From positions 3,249,001 through 3,313,000 of the forward strand of contig NC_087114.1 of NCBI RefSeq assembly GCF_963855985.1: 64,000 bases of DNA, written 5' to 3'. The translations under genes were made by a program, and so were the position numbers. Positions 39,101 through 51,100 of the stretch are shown here, one piece after another (positions within the stretch are counted from its first letter, which is position 1; the number at the start of each line of letters is the position of its first letter). Under the pieces are notes generated by a model that had not been told where the DNA came from, ran no database searches, and was given only the letters and a program-made list of their open reading frames with translations. The DNA comes from Ostrinia nubilalis. Taxonomy: Eukaryota > Arthropoda > Insecta > Lepidoptera > Crambidae.

Positions 39101-42100
39101 TCTAGCGCATAGCCGAGTAATGCCTAAAGTATGTTTTTGTGACGTCAAACGTGTGCGAGACTTCAAATGAAGACCACACGGGAAAAACAATGAATGTCAC
39201 CTTTTTTGTGAAACTTACTTTTTAATGCCATTTGTTAGCTTTTTAGGGAAACATTCTATTTCAAAAATCAGAATTGGGTAAAATCGTCGTGATCAACTGT
39301 AATAGTTCAATTTGTGTTTGTTTGTCCATGGCAAGAAACGGTTATATTATGGACCATAACTTAAAACTTATTTAAACAAATCGAGTTTTAGAAGTACAGG
39401 CAAAGCATATGTTAACACAGTAATAAGTTGTTTCAATATCTCACATAAAAGAGTCTAAAATGAAAGAAATATAGACTTTCAAACTACCTTTAAAAACTGT
39501 TTTTCTCTTAATTGTAGTTTTTTGACATTCTTTGTTTTTCCGGGTGGTCTTCAAATATGCTTCAGACTTGAATGCTCTAATAAAATATGACGTCATGTCA
39601 CCCCTTCAGTGTCGCTCCCATACCTCATAGACTAAGAGCTAGTGAACGCCAGACCTACGTCATTTTATAAAAGCTGTAAGTTTGTCAGCGTATGCTCCCA
39701 ATATAGGTTAAAAAACTTACCCCCTTACTAATAAAAACTTACACATTTGTTGATCACTGTTTTAAAATGACATTTCCATACTAAACGTCACTTTAAAACA
39801 CTGTTTAACGAGCGTGTAAGTTTTATTAGTAAGGGGGTTAGAATGTTGGTGAATCATGAAGTTTGGGCCATTGGGAGCATACGCTGACCAACTTTCAGCT
39901 TTTATAAAATGACGTAGGTCTGGCGTTCACTAGCTCTTAGTCTATCAGGGACTGACTCAATGAGGGCTATCGTTTTTATACTTAACAGTTGGCACCCCTG
40001 GCGATTGACAGGACCTTACTCTACAGTGGCACCATCTTGATGAGTGTAAATGCGATGGTCCTCCTACCACTTTCGCGCTCACCAGCCGGCGCCACTGTCT
40101 TCGCTACTAGCAAGTGACAGGACCTTACTCTACAGTGGCGCTAACTGGTGAGCGCTAAAACGATAGCCCTCATTGTCCGTCGTTAACACAATATATTTCA
40201 GAAGCAAGCAAGTAATTGCTTGCTTGCATCTAAAGTCACTTTTAATATTGCCGGTATTAACACCAGAGTATGGGCCTAAAAAGTTACCTATATTACTACA
40301 CTGATCATCACAAAAATAGCACCTCCCGCGACAAGCACTTTCAAACGTATGCATCCCCACTTCCCACCAATATTGGCACCATGTAAAAGCCTAGTTCTAA
40401 ACTTCATTTCATTAAAGGAAAGGTTTTTGCCCCAAAAATGTCAAAAATCCAGAGTCACTTCTTCAAGATAGTTACGCTTGAGCCAACTTTTATGGCTATA
40501 AAACTGTTAAGTTGGGATTAATCGCTACCCATCTGTTAAAGAGGACACGTGAGATCATTATTTGGTTTTATAACCATAAAAATTGGTCAAATTGATCCCA
40601 GAGGTGAGCCCAAAGTAAGGTCTTTTTTCAAGTCACATTTATTGTATATCGCGTTTATGTTAATCGTTTATTAAGAAATTAAATGTGTTATTAATTATGT
40701 GTTTAAGGATATAGGCGGTGGGCCGATTTTTGTGATGACCAGTGTATTATGGAAGCAATAAACTTATTGAGTAATTGAGTTTAAAAGTGCAAGGAAACTA
40801 GTTGGTTTCCTTTGGTCAGTTTGCCACCAATGACAACCTTATGATCGCTTGTGTAGCAATAGTTGCTTATTATGTCCGTACCTGGTTGGAATCATGCAGG
40901 ATGTGTTTGAGGCAGTGCTTAGAAGCTGGTAGTACAGGGTTCCCGCATCGCACGCTCTCTTCAGTATAAGTACATCTGCTTTGAGACGGTATCGGCCGAT
41001 TGGACGGCTCTGTGCCTTGCTGGAAGATAAATAATAATAAATTAAATACTGTACTTTTTTTTTGTTTTTGAAAATGAATATTAGTAATTTGTATGGTATG
41101 GTAAAAATAATCCGGTTATCCGGATACAATAATGACTCTAGATATCCAGTTAATTTGGTTTCTGTGTGTAAAGGGAGAGAGACACTATCCTCATCCGGAT
41201 ATCCCCTTGATGCGCTTGTGGTAACCAATCGAACTCATACGACCCTCTAGTATCTATCCAGATATAAACTTATTCAGATATCTCCTTGACGCACGCGATT
41301 TAGCCACCAGCTGGATATCCGGACCAAATGTAACCCGGAAAAGGATATATGGATTCAACATCATTCTGATATAGGGCTAAAAATTCACCCGATTTTTTCA
41401 TAATCTCATCCAGATCATCATTTCAGCCACAGGACGTCCAGTCAATTCTGTTAAAAATAGATCTCCCCAATGATTTCTACACCCGGTTGGTAGCGGCCTG
41501 CGTCCAGCGCCTTCCTGCTACCTTTATGAGGTCGTCGGTCCACCTTGGGTTATGCTCTGTTTCTTTACGAGGTCGAATCAGAAATGAGGAGATCCGTAAA
41601 CGAACATAGACGGATTATCAAGCTCGTCCGGATATCCGGGTCTAAACTCATCCGGATACATACCTTAGCGCGCTTGTGAGTCAGTTTTCTGGCCAGTACG
41701 GCGTCAACCCCGTGACGTCGATGATGAGCCGCGTAGGCTTTCAGTTTGCGGAGTTGTCGTCTCTCTCGCACAGTCAAAGGACCGCTACGCGCTTGAAAGT
41801 TAATGCATACTGATATTCACTACTAAGTTTCCCGGTTTACTTCGGCGGTTTATTCATCCGGACTCGGTTATAAACATATACGGATTTTCGGACACAGGAC
41901 AGTATCCGGACGCTGGTATCCATCCAGATAAAGTTACCCGGATATCCCGATATAATGGCAGCTATATATCTGTCACCGTAAAATTGTGAATTCTGTCAGA
42001 TTATAATCTGACGTAGTTAAATTACAATCTAACCTAACCTAACCCACTGTTTACAATCTAACGCGTTATATTATAAACTGACAGAGTTCACAATTTCACG

Positions 42101-45100
42101 TTGACATATCCATATCTAAACTCATCCGGATAACCGGTTATACTTTGTAATCCGGATAAAAGCTCTCCCGGATATCGGGCCGTTATCTTGCCCGGACTAT
42201 CGGTTATATCGTCATCCGGATTTCCGGATAATATTACACCCGGTTATTGCCTCTTACCTTAGCGCGTTTGTGAGTCAGTTTCCTGGCCAGTACGGCGTCA
42301 ACCCCGTGACGTCGATGATGCGCCGCGTAGGCTTTCAGTTTGCGGAGTTGTCGTCTCTCTCGCACAGTTAAAGGACCGCTACGCGCTTGCAAGTTAATGC
42401 ATACTGATACTCACTACCTACTAAGTTTCCCGGTTTGCTTCGGCGATTTATTCATCCGGACTCGGTTATAAACATATACGGATTTTCGGACACAGGACAG
42501 TATCCGGACGCTGGTATCCATCCAGATAAAGTTACCCGGATATCCCGATATAATGGCAGCCATATATCCATATCTGAACTCATCCGGATAACCGGTTATA
42601 CTTTGTAATCCGGATAAAAGCTCCCCCGGATATCGGGCCGTTATCTTGCCCGGACAGTCGGTTATATCGTCCGGATTTCCGGATAATATTACACCCGGTT
42701 ATTGCCTCTTACCTTAGCGCGCTTGTGAGTCAGTTTCCTCGCTAGCACGGCATCGACTCCGTGACGTCGATGATGTGCAGCATAAGCCTTCAGTTTGCGG
42801 AGTTGTCGTCTCTCTCGCACAGTTAAAGGGCCGCTACGCGCTTGCGCGTTTATGCTACCTGTAATTAAGAAATTAATCATCATCATCAGGTCATACAGTC
42901 TATATGGGGAATAGTGTTAAAATGTTTAATAAAATACCAGAATCTCTTATAGAACGACCTATTCAAAAATTCAAAGTACAGGTTAAGATAATTCTTATGA
43001 AAAAAGGATAGGTACTATAAAGTATACATGGGGCGGGTAGTGGTTTTGCCGGGTACCCGTCAGGCGACCCACCCTGAACAATTTCGCTTACAGGTCGTGT
43101 GACGTGCGGTCTCGCTTGCCCGCTCGGGCGCAACTAAAATAGTTTTCGGAAGCAGGGTTAATTTATGAAAAAAAACGAAGCCGCTTAAATGCTGATCGCG
43201 CTGAAAAGTTGGCGTTTTTACATCATAATTTACCAATATTGAAATATCAGTACTAAAAAATATCGTTTTTTTTTCGTAAAAATGTCCATTACAGCCTTTT
43301 ATTACTTAATTATAAGATTACCATTCGTGTTCCAATAAATTATTATTATAATACTTTTTTTTTTCAATTACCCGGCAGTGCCGGGTACCCAACTCCATTA
43401 CCCGGTATCCGGCCAGATCCTCAAAAAAGTGCCGGATCCGCCGGGTACCGGATCCATGTCGGGTACCCGTTGCGTGTCATGTAACCTATAAATTACTGTA
43501 TTTTATTGAAAAAGAGGATGACAAAGGTGACTGAGTTTCTTCCGCCACTTCTTCTCAGCACCAGCCCATATGTTGTCCCGAAGTGGTGGTAGGGCAAGCT
43601 ATACAGTGTGAGTCACGTTAAAGTGTACATATGAAAATAGATGAAACTAGACCTATTTTTATCGACAAAAAAGAGGTCAAAAAATTTTTGAGATTTTTTT
43701 TTTTTAATTTATAGAATTTTTTTTCTTCCAATTTCTTATTGTAAAGAAAACGTAATAACTTTTAAACTAAGCGTTATATCCTGATAAAATAAAAAAAGTA
43801 ATAATGCTAAATAATAGGCAATACTAAAAAAATTCATAAAATACACAAAAAATGCCAACAAATAATAAAAAATGATACTTTTTGAAAAAAATCTGCTTTT
43901 AAATTCGTGTTTTTTTTGGTTATTTGATAAATTTATCCAAAAAATGCCCCTATAACAGGTGGTTTTTATTACTTTGTATTATTTTCTATCGTATTATCTT
44001 TGTAAAACCAAAAATCGCATGTCTCTATCCCTATCACAACATTTGCTATGACCGTTTGAACAAAGGCCTGCCACAACATTATTCTCCGCTACAGGTAGAG
44101 ACAATTTTAATTTTAACTAAAATGCTTATTTTACTTCGAAATCTTTTGTTTTTATTTGAAATCTAACTTGTCTTTATCAAAATTACAAATCTAGAGCCAT
44201 TTTCAGTTTCGTTGTTAACGAAGCGTTGAATGGCGCGCCCGGAGAGGCTTAGTTCAAACGATCATTGCAAACGTTGTGATAGGGATAGAGACATGCGATT
44301 TTTGGTTTTACGAAGGTAATACGATAGAGAATAATACAAAGTAATAAAAACCACCGGTTATAGGGGCATTTTTTGGAGAAATTTATCAAATAACCAAAAA
44401 AACACGAATTTAAAAGCAGATTTTTTTTTAAAAATTATCATTTTTTATTATTTGTTGGCCTTTTCTGTGTATTTTATGTATTTTTTTAGTATTGCCTGTT
44501 ATTTAGCATTATTACTGTTTTTATTTTATCAGGATATACCGCTTAGTTTAAAAGTTATTACGTTTTCTTTACAATAAGTAATTGGAAGAAAAAAAATTCT
44601 ACAAAAAATTAAAAAAAAATCTCAAAAATTTTTTGACCTCTTTTTTGTCGATAAAAATAGGTCTAGTTTCATCTATTTTCATATGTACACTTTAACGTGA
44701 CTCACACTGTATTTGGGACGTGTATAAGTGCCCTGGAAAGGGCCTATGTACTAAATAAAATATTTGAATTTGAATTTATCTACATAGCAGTTGCAAGAAC
44801 TAGGGGGCAGGGGGATGATAGAGAGCAGGAGGATGATGGGGGATGATAGAGGGGGCAGGGGGTTAAAAGGGGGAAGGGAAATATTAAGGGGGACATTGCC
44901 TCTTATCAAAGGGAAGCAGGGGAAAGACAAGAGTTCCAGGGAGATGATAAGGGGGAGTAGGGGGATGTTGGAGGAGGCAGGGGGACGATAGGGAGGCAGG
45001 TTTCTGAAAGCTCAGAAGCTAAGAAGCAGATATCTCAAGGCAGGGGGATCATAGGGTGGGTAGGGGTTGATAATAAGGACAGGGGGTTAATAGGGAGCAG

Positions 45101-48100
45101 GAGAATGTTTAAAAGGGGCAGGGTAATGTTAAGGGGGACATTTCCCCCTATGTCAAAAACTGGGTAACTTACAGTAGGTCTCCTTTTCTGCCTTCAAGGC
45201 CCGTAGGTTGTTTCCGCGGTGCGTTTGTAGAAGTACTCTCAATCTTGACAGCTGCCGCGTGTAGGCTTATTGCAGCGACACTTAGAAGTTTTTGTACATT
45301 ATATTTCAAGGCAGGGGAATGATAAGGTGGGCAGGGGGTTAAAAAGGGGCACAGGGTAATGTTAACTGACACTGCTTCTTACCAAGGGGAAGCAAGGGAA
45401 AGACTGGGCCAGAGGAACAGGGGGGAGTAGGGGAATGATAGGGGGGATAAAGGGGGAGGTTTCTGAAAACTTAAAAGCTAGTGGGCAGCTATCTTATACT
45501 AATAGCAATAGTAGTAACTTACAGTAGGTCTCCTTCTCTGCCTTCAAAGCCCGTAGGTAGTTTCCGCGGTGCGTTTGTAGAATTACCCTCAATCTTGACA
45601 GCTGTCGCGTGTAGGCTTGTTGCAGTGACACTAGCGCCGACCTCGCTTCTGACACTGCTTCTTCCGCTGTGTATACACCCGCTCGCCTGTGGAATATTAT
45701 AAGATCGTTTAGTCACTACAGCAGGATCACAACTAATTTAATACTTTCAATTAAATACTTGTTTATTTAAAAATTAAAATCTATATTGCATGCACACAAA
45801 AATTGCAGTACAAAAGGAGAATTTAATGCCGTGTAGCACTCTACCAGTTAACCTTTAGGCCAATTAAAAAAAAAAATTATAAAAAAAATATAGACAAAAT
45901 AAAATTCCAATAGATGCAGGTTACGCTACCTTAGATAAATAAAATTTATGCTAAAGTTACATAGATTTCTACGCTAGATTAGGCATGTCTTGTAGACAAC
46001 TTTTAGTACAATTTGCCGTTTTACGATTACTGATGACAAATGCATGGGCTGCGGAAGGCCTGTGGGCTGAGTGTAAGTACATCAAAAGTATTAAAAAGTA
46101 TTTAAAAAATGTATGAAAATTTTAGTTTTTGAACGTTTTCCGCTAGGGGCGCTGTACAATCTGTCATACATAATGTCATTTTTGGACGTGCTCACTAGTG
46201 AGCGCGTTTGATGTAAACTCACACTATAGTCCAGTCAATGAATGCCTTAACGACGGTGTAGAGAGAAATCCGTGGAACACAATTTCTGACCTCGGGACTT
46301 TATTTAGCCTAGTTAGGAGGTGAACATAGCAAAAGTCCCCGCCCTTAGCCCTTGAGCCGGCGGGGAGAGGGGGGTTTAAAGGTACCACTTTTCGGTTTTT
46401 CGCTTAATCCTCGGAAACTATGCGTCCTAGTGACATGACTACTATGAACCAAAAAAAGCTTATTCAGTTTGCTACAGGTGAGACCGTCAAGTTTTTCTAT
46501 ATCTTGTATAGTTTTTGCGGCATCTGCTCTAGAAGGTCTGTAAAATTGGAAATTTTATTGTTGTCTTACATGTTCCTTTCAGGAGAAAATCGACTAAATC
46601 AACATTGAGCAAACACTATAGACATGCGGGAGCATGTTAAGCCTAGTTCCATGGAGGGGACTGCACCGTGCGTATATTTAGACGAACCAATTAGACCCAC
46701 TTTTGACTCCTCATCATTCAAAAACTACTGTGCATTAACACTTCAAATTTGGCTCATGTATTGAGACTTGCAAGATGTACATCAGCTTCAAATTTCATAA
46801 ATATACCTCAAACGGTTATTTAGGTATTGACGTTCAAAAATCGATATTTAGAGCACTACTATCTATCTATCACATGTGAAATGTTAAAATTTACTGGTTT
46901 TTTACTTGTTCCTTTGTATTTACATAACTACCTTTCTGGATGCCAAATTTGAACCTTCGAGGTCATCTGGAAGTGGTTAGAATTTGGTCTATAGGTCAGA
47001 CATGTAGATTTTTGGACGTCAATATCTAAAGAACCGTTTGAGGTATATTTATGAAATTTGAAATTGATGTATATCTTGTAAGTCTCAACACATGAGCCAA
47101 ATTTGAAGTGTTAATGCCCAGTAGTTTTTGAGTGATGAGGATTCAAAAGTGGCTCAAAGTGATTCGTCTAAATATACGCACAGTGTAGTCCCCTCGCTGG
47201 AACTAGACTTAACATGCTCCCGCATGTCTAGAATGATTGCTCAATGTTGATTTAGTCGATTTTCTCCTGATGGGAACATGTAAGACAAAAATAAAATTTC
47301 CAATATTACAGACCTTCTAGAGCAGGTGCCGCGAAAACTATACAATTTATAGAAAAACTTGTCAATCTCATCTGTAGCAAATTGAATATGCTTTTTTTGG
47401 TTCAAAGTAGTCATGTCACTAGGACGCATAGTTTCCGAGGATTAAGCGAAAAACCGAAAAGTGGCACCTTTAAACCCCCCTCTCCCCGCCGGCTCAAGGG
47501 CTAAGGGCGGGGACTTTTGCTATGTTCACCTCCTAACTAGTCTAAATAAAGTCCTGAAGTCAGAAATTGTGTTCTACAGTTTTCCATCTATAATGCTTTA
47601 TTGACTGGACTACTAGGCCCTGTGATGTTTGCTTATTTGTCCCATAGTCACTTGGACGTCTATTTGACATCCTTGATCACACATCTGACGCTGTCATTCT
47701 CGTTTGGTGCCGTCGGGAGCCAACGTCACCTGTCACAGTGCTGTCAATGCTCATCAGTATAGTTCCAAAATACTGGACTGTCCTATCGATGACATTGACA
47801 GTGGGGCGCCACCGTCAATACCGGATCGCTAGGTCCGATTTTTGCCATGTTGGAAACCATATAGTTGAACGATGGTAGCGCCCCCCTGTCATTGAGTTTG
47901 GTGGGACAGTTCAGCGTGGGTCATCTATATAAGACGTGTTGACAGTCGCTGTCACTACACTCACCACAGAGGCTGCGTCTCGCACGGGGCCTCATCGCTG
48001 TCGCTATCGCACTCTCGTATGGTGCCGTCGGGACCCAATGTCACGCTGTCACAGTCACTGTCACAGCTCATTAGTTGTGTGTTGACAGTCGCTGTCACTA

Positions 48101-51100
48101 CACTTACCACAGAGGCTGCGTCTCGCATGGCGCTTCATCGCTGTCGCTATCGCACTCTCGTATGGTGCCGTCGGGACCCAACGTCACGTTGTCACAGTCA
48201 CTGTCACAGCTCCTTATAGATGACCCACGCTGAACTGTCCCACCAAACTCAATGATAGGGGGGCGCTACCATCGTTCAACTATATGGTTTCAAACATGGC
48301 AAAAATCAGAACCAGCGATCCGGTATTGACGGTGGCGCCCCTCTGTCAATGTCATGCATAGGACAGTTCAGTATTTTGGAACTATAGTCTGTGTTGACAG
48401 TCGCTGTCACTGCTCCTTAGTCTACACTTACCACAGAGGCTGCGTCTCACACGGCGCCTCGTCGCTGTCTCTATCGCACTCTCGTATGGTGCCGTCGCGA
48501 CCCAATGTCACGCTGTCACAGTCACTGTCACAGCTCCTTAGTCTGTGTGTTGACAGTCGCTGTCACTAAACTTACCACAAAGGCTGCGTCTCACACGGCG
48601 CCTCGTCGCTGTCACTGTCGCACTCTCGTATGGTGCCGTCGGGACCCAATGTCACGCTGTCACAGTCACTGTCACAGCTCCTTAGTCTGTGTGTTAACAG
48701 TCGCTGTCACTATACTTACCACAGAGGCTGCGTCTCGCATGGCGCTTCATCGCTGTCACTATCGCACTCTCGTATGGTGCCGTCGGGACCCAACGTCACG
48801 CTGTCACAGTCACTGTCACAGCTCCTTAGTGTGTGTTGACAGTCGCTGTCACTACACTTACCACAGAGGCTGCGTCTCGCACGGCGCTTCATCGCTGTCG
48901 CTATCGCACTCTCGTATGGTGCCGTCGGGACCCAACGTCACGCTGTCACAGTCACTGTCACAGCTCCTTAGTGTGTGTTGACAGTCGCTGTCACTACACT
49001 TACCACAGAGGCTGCGTCTCGCACGGCGCTTCATCGCTGTCACTATCGCACTCTCGTATGGTGCCGTCGGGACCCAACGTCACGCTGTCACAGTCACTGT
49101 CACTCGCACTGGCACACTCCATGATCGAAGCCGAGTATTGCGCGTTGACAGCTGTCGCGTCGATTTGCTCTGGAAAAAAATAATAAATAAATAGTTTATT
49201 CATGAGAGAAGAGCCTTATAATAACTTTTTATGCTAGTGTTTAAATACATCAATATGGTTACATTCAGATAACTTGCTTTGAAACAAAACGCGGACAAGC
49301 GAAGTAAAATAGTGTAATTGTTACATAATAATTGGTCAAAACCACTTTTGACTGCAAAAAACCAGTCAAAAGTTGTTTCGCAGTTACTTATTTTACGCAG
49401 TTACTTTTATTACTTATTTTAGTTAGAATAGTTAAAAAAATCTAACAAATTTTGTCAACACAATATTGGTGTCAACATTTTGTATACACAAATCACTTAA
49501 ACGTTGCACTTTAAAATTGGTTTATAACACAATCTTGACGATTTTCTAGTAATTTTCACTATATCATACCTACTAATTATGTAGAAGATGTGGATCGATG
49601 GTGTGAAGGAGACAAATGAGAATAAAATTCCAAAGCAGTAGGCACAAAACTGAACCGTCCGGGTGTGTGTACGTACGTTCACGAACGTTCTTAGATCACA
49701 ACACAGGTGTGTGTATGAACATGTACGTTCGCGGAGGCTCTCAGATCACGACTGGCTATGGCGGCTCACGATCTAAGTGCGGTCGCCGAGCACGTAGAAT
49801 TTCGTCCAATGACTCCAAGCTACCCATCCTTATCGCTCGCGCGTAATTATATTGCTGTCGCGACTGTGCGACGCGCGCCCGCAGTGAGTGTGTTAGAGCG
49901 ACAGAGACAAATGCGAGCGCACGTGTGATTTTGTACGTTTCTATGTTCTCCATAGATAAGATAAGAATAAGTACCACGTTCTCTCTTTCTGTGTGGTCGC
50001 ATGAGATCGCGGTAAACGGGAATATTCCCACCTCTCGTTCCCACCGCTGCAACTCCTGTGTAGCCAGAGCCAGGATCTACAGCTTGACCGCCAACAACCC
50101 AATCAGTGAAGGTTAAGTTTGCCCCGGGGGAAAGTTAAACTGTCATTGGACCCGCAACGAAATTAATCAAAAGAACATAGGAGGAGTTCGAAATTAAGGT
50201 TCGACTTTTACGGTTGACCCAAGGGGTAGTCTGACCCTGTGTCTGAGTGTCTGATGCCTGTTTTCACCATCAATCCCTAATTTTTAAGTGACCCCTATGA
50301 AAACAAAATTCCTGTTAGGTGTTACCGAAAACGGGCATGAGTCAGTTATTTTAGCCTGAGGGAAGCAGTCTTGAAGGGGATATTTCTTACAGAGTCCCCC
50401 GCTTCTACAGACGTATTCACCCACATTATTATGAAGTCTCACAGTCCTCATGGACGCACAGGGTCACTTAAGCAAGCAACGTTTGTGAATAATAATATGG
50501 TTGTTAGTCTCGAGCCAGGAGGGGTATGTATTTGATATACTCACTGAAAGGGTCCACAGCGCTGGGTATGGCGGGGTCCTGCGGGTCGTGGTCACTGACC
50601 ACAGACACTGATAACGCACATGATGTGGTCCGAGGGCGTTCCGCTCTAGAAAGTATCTAGCTTTTCGGCTTTTAAGCCGAGGGGACAGTCTAACCCAATT
50701 GTTCTGAGCCTACAGGCACCCAAATAAGGGTAGAAGGAAGCTGCCCTCCCTTTGAGCCTAAGGATACAGACTGTATTAGGAGGGGGGCAATTAATTATGG
50801 GGGGGAGGGAAAATGCCCTCCCCTGCCATCCCTTTAGTATTTCACATTTTAACATTTCCCTGTGACAAAATTGGCCTTCACTGGTTGGGTTTTTAGTGGC
50901 TGTCAAACTGTAGATCCTGGCTACACAGGAGTTGCAGTGCTTGAGCGATGTTAAAGGTGGGAAGAGTTCCGAATGCCCCTTCCCCGTCAGTATTTGGTAT
51001 ACTCACTGAAAGGGTCCACAGCGCTGGGTATGGCGGGGTCCTGCGGGTCATGGTCGCTGACCACAGACACGGACGACGCACATGATGTGGTCCGAGGGCG

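Larger units (their letters stand above)
41810..42712 (-). repeat. Duplicated intron spacers of KANSL2 exon 8 (about 455-bp unit)
   Basis: The sequence between exon-8 copies is itself duplicated: ttcatccggactcggttata through tatcgggccgttatcttgcc occurs twice, rich in tccggat/atccgga. The repeat period is about 455 bp once a later 135-bp MITE is removed. Confidence 0.85.

Noticed and set aside
42030..42048. CCTAA repeat suggesting an interstitial telomere
   Set aside because: Only about three units, and they lie inside a defined 135-bp MITE.
46420..46608. Mirror open frames MRPSDMTT in the foldback element as a gene
   Set aside because: Short, present in both inverted arms only because the arms are copies, and with no recognisable domain.
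48505..48981. 158-aa plus-strand frame of Cys/His/Ser repeats, zinc-finger-like
   Set aside because: It is antisense to the KANSL2 exon-6 array; the minus strand gives the conserved acidic protein with correct splice sites.
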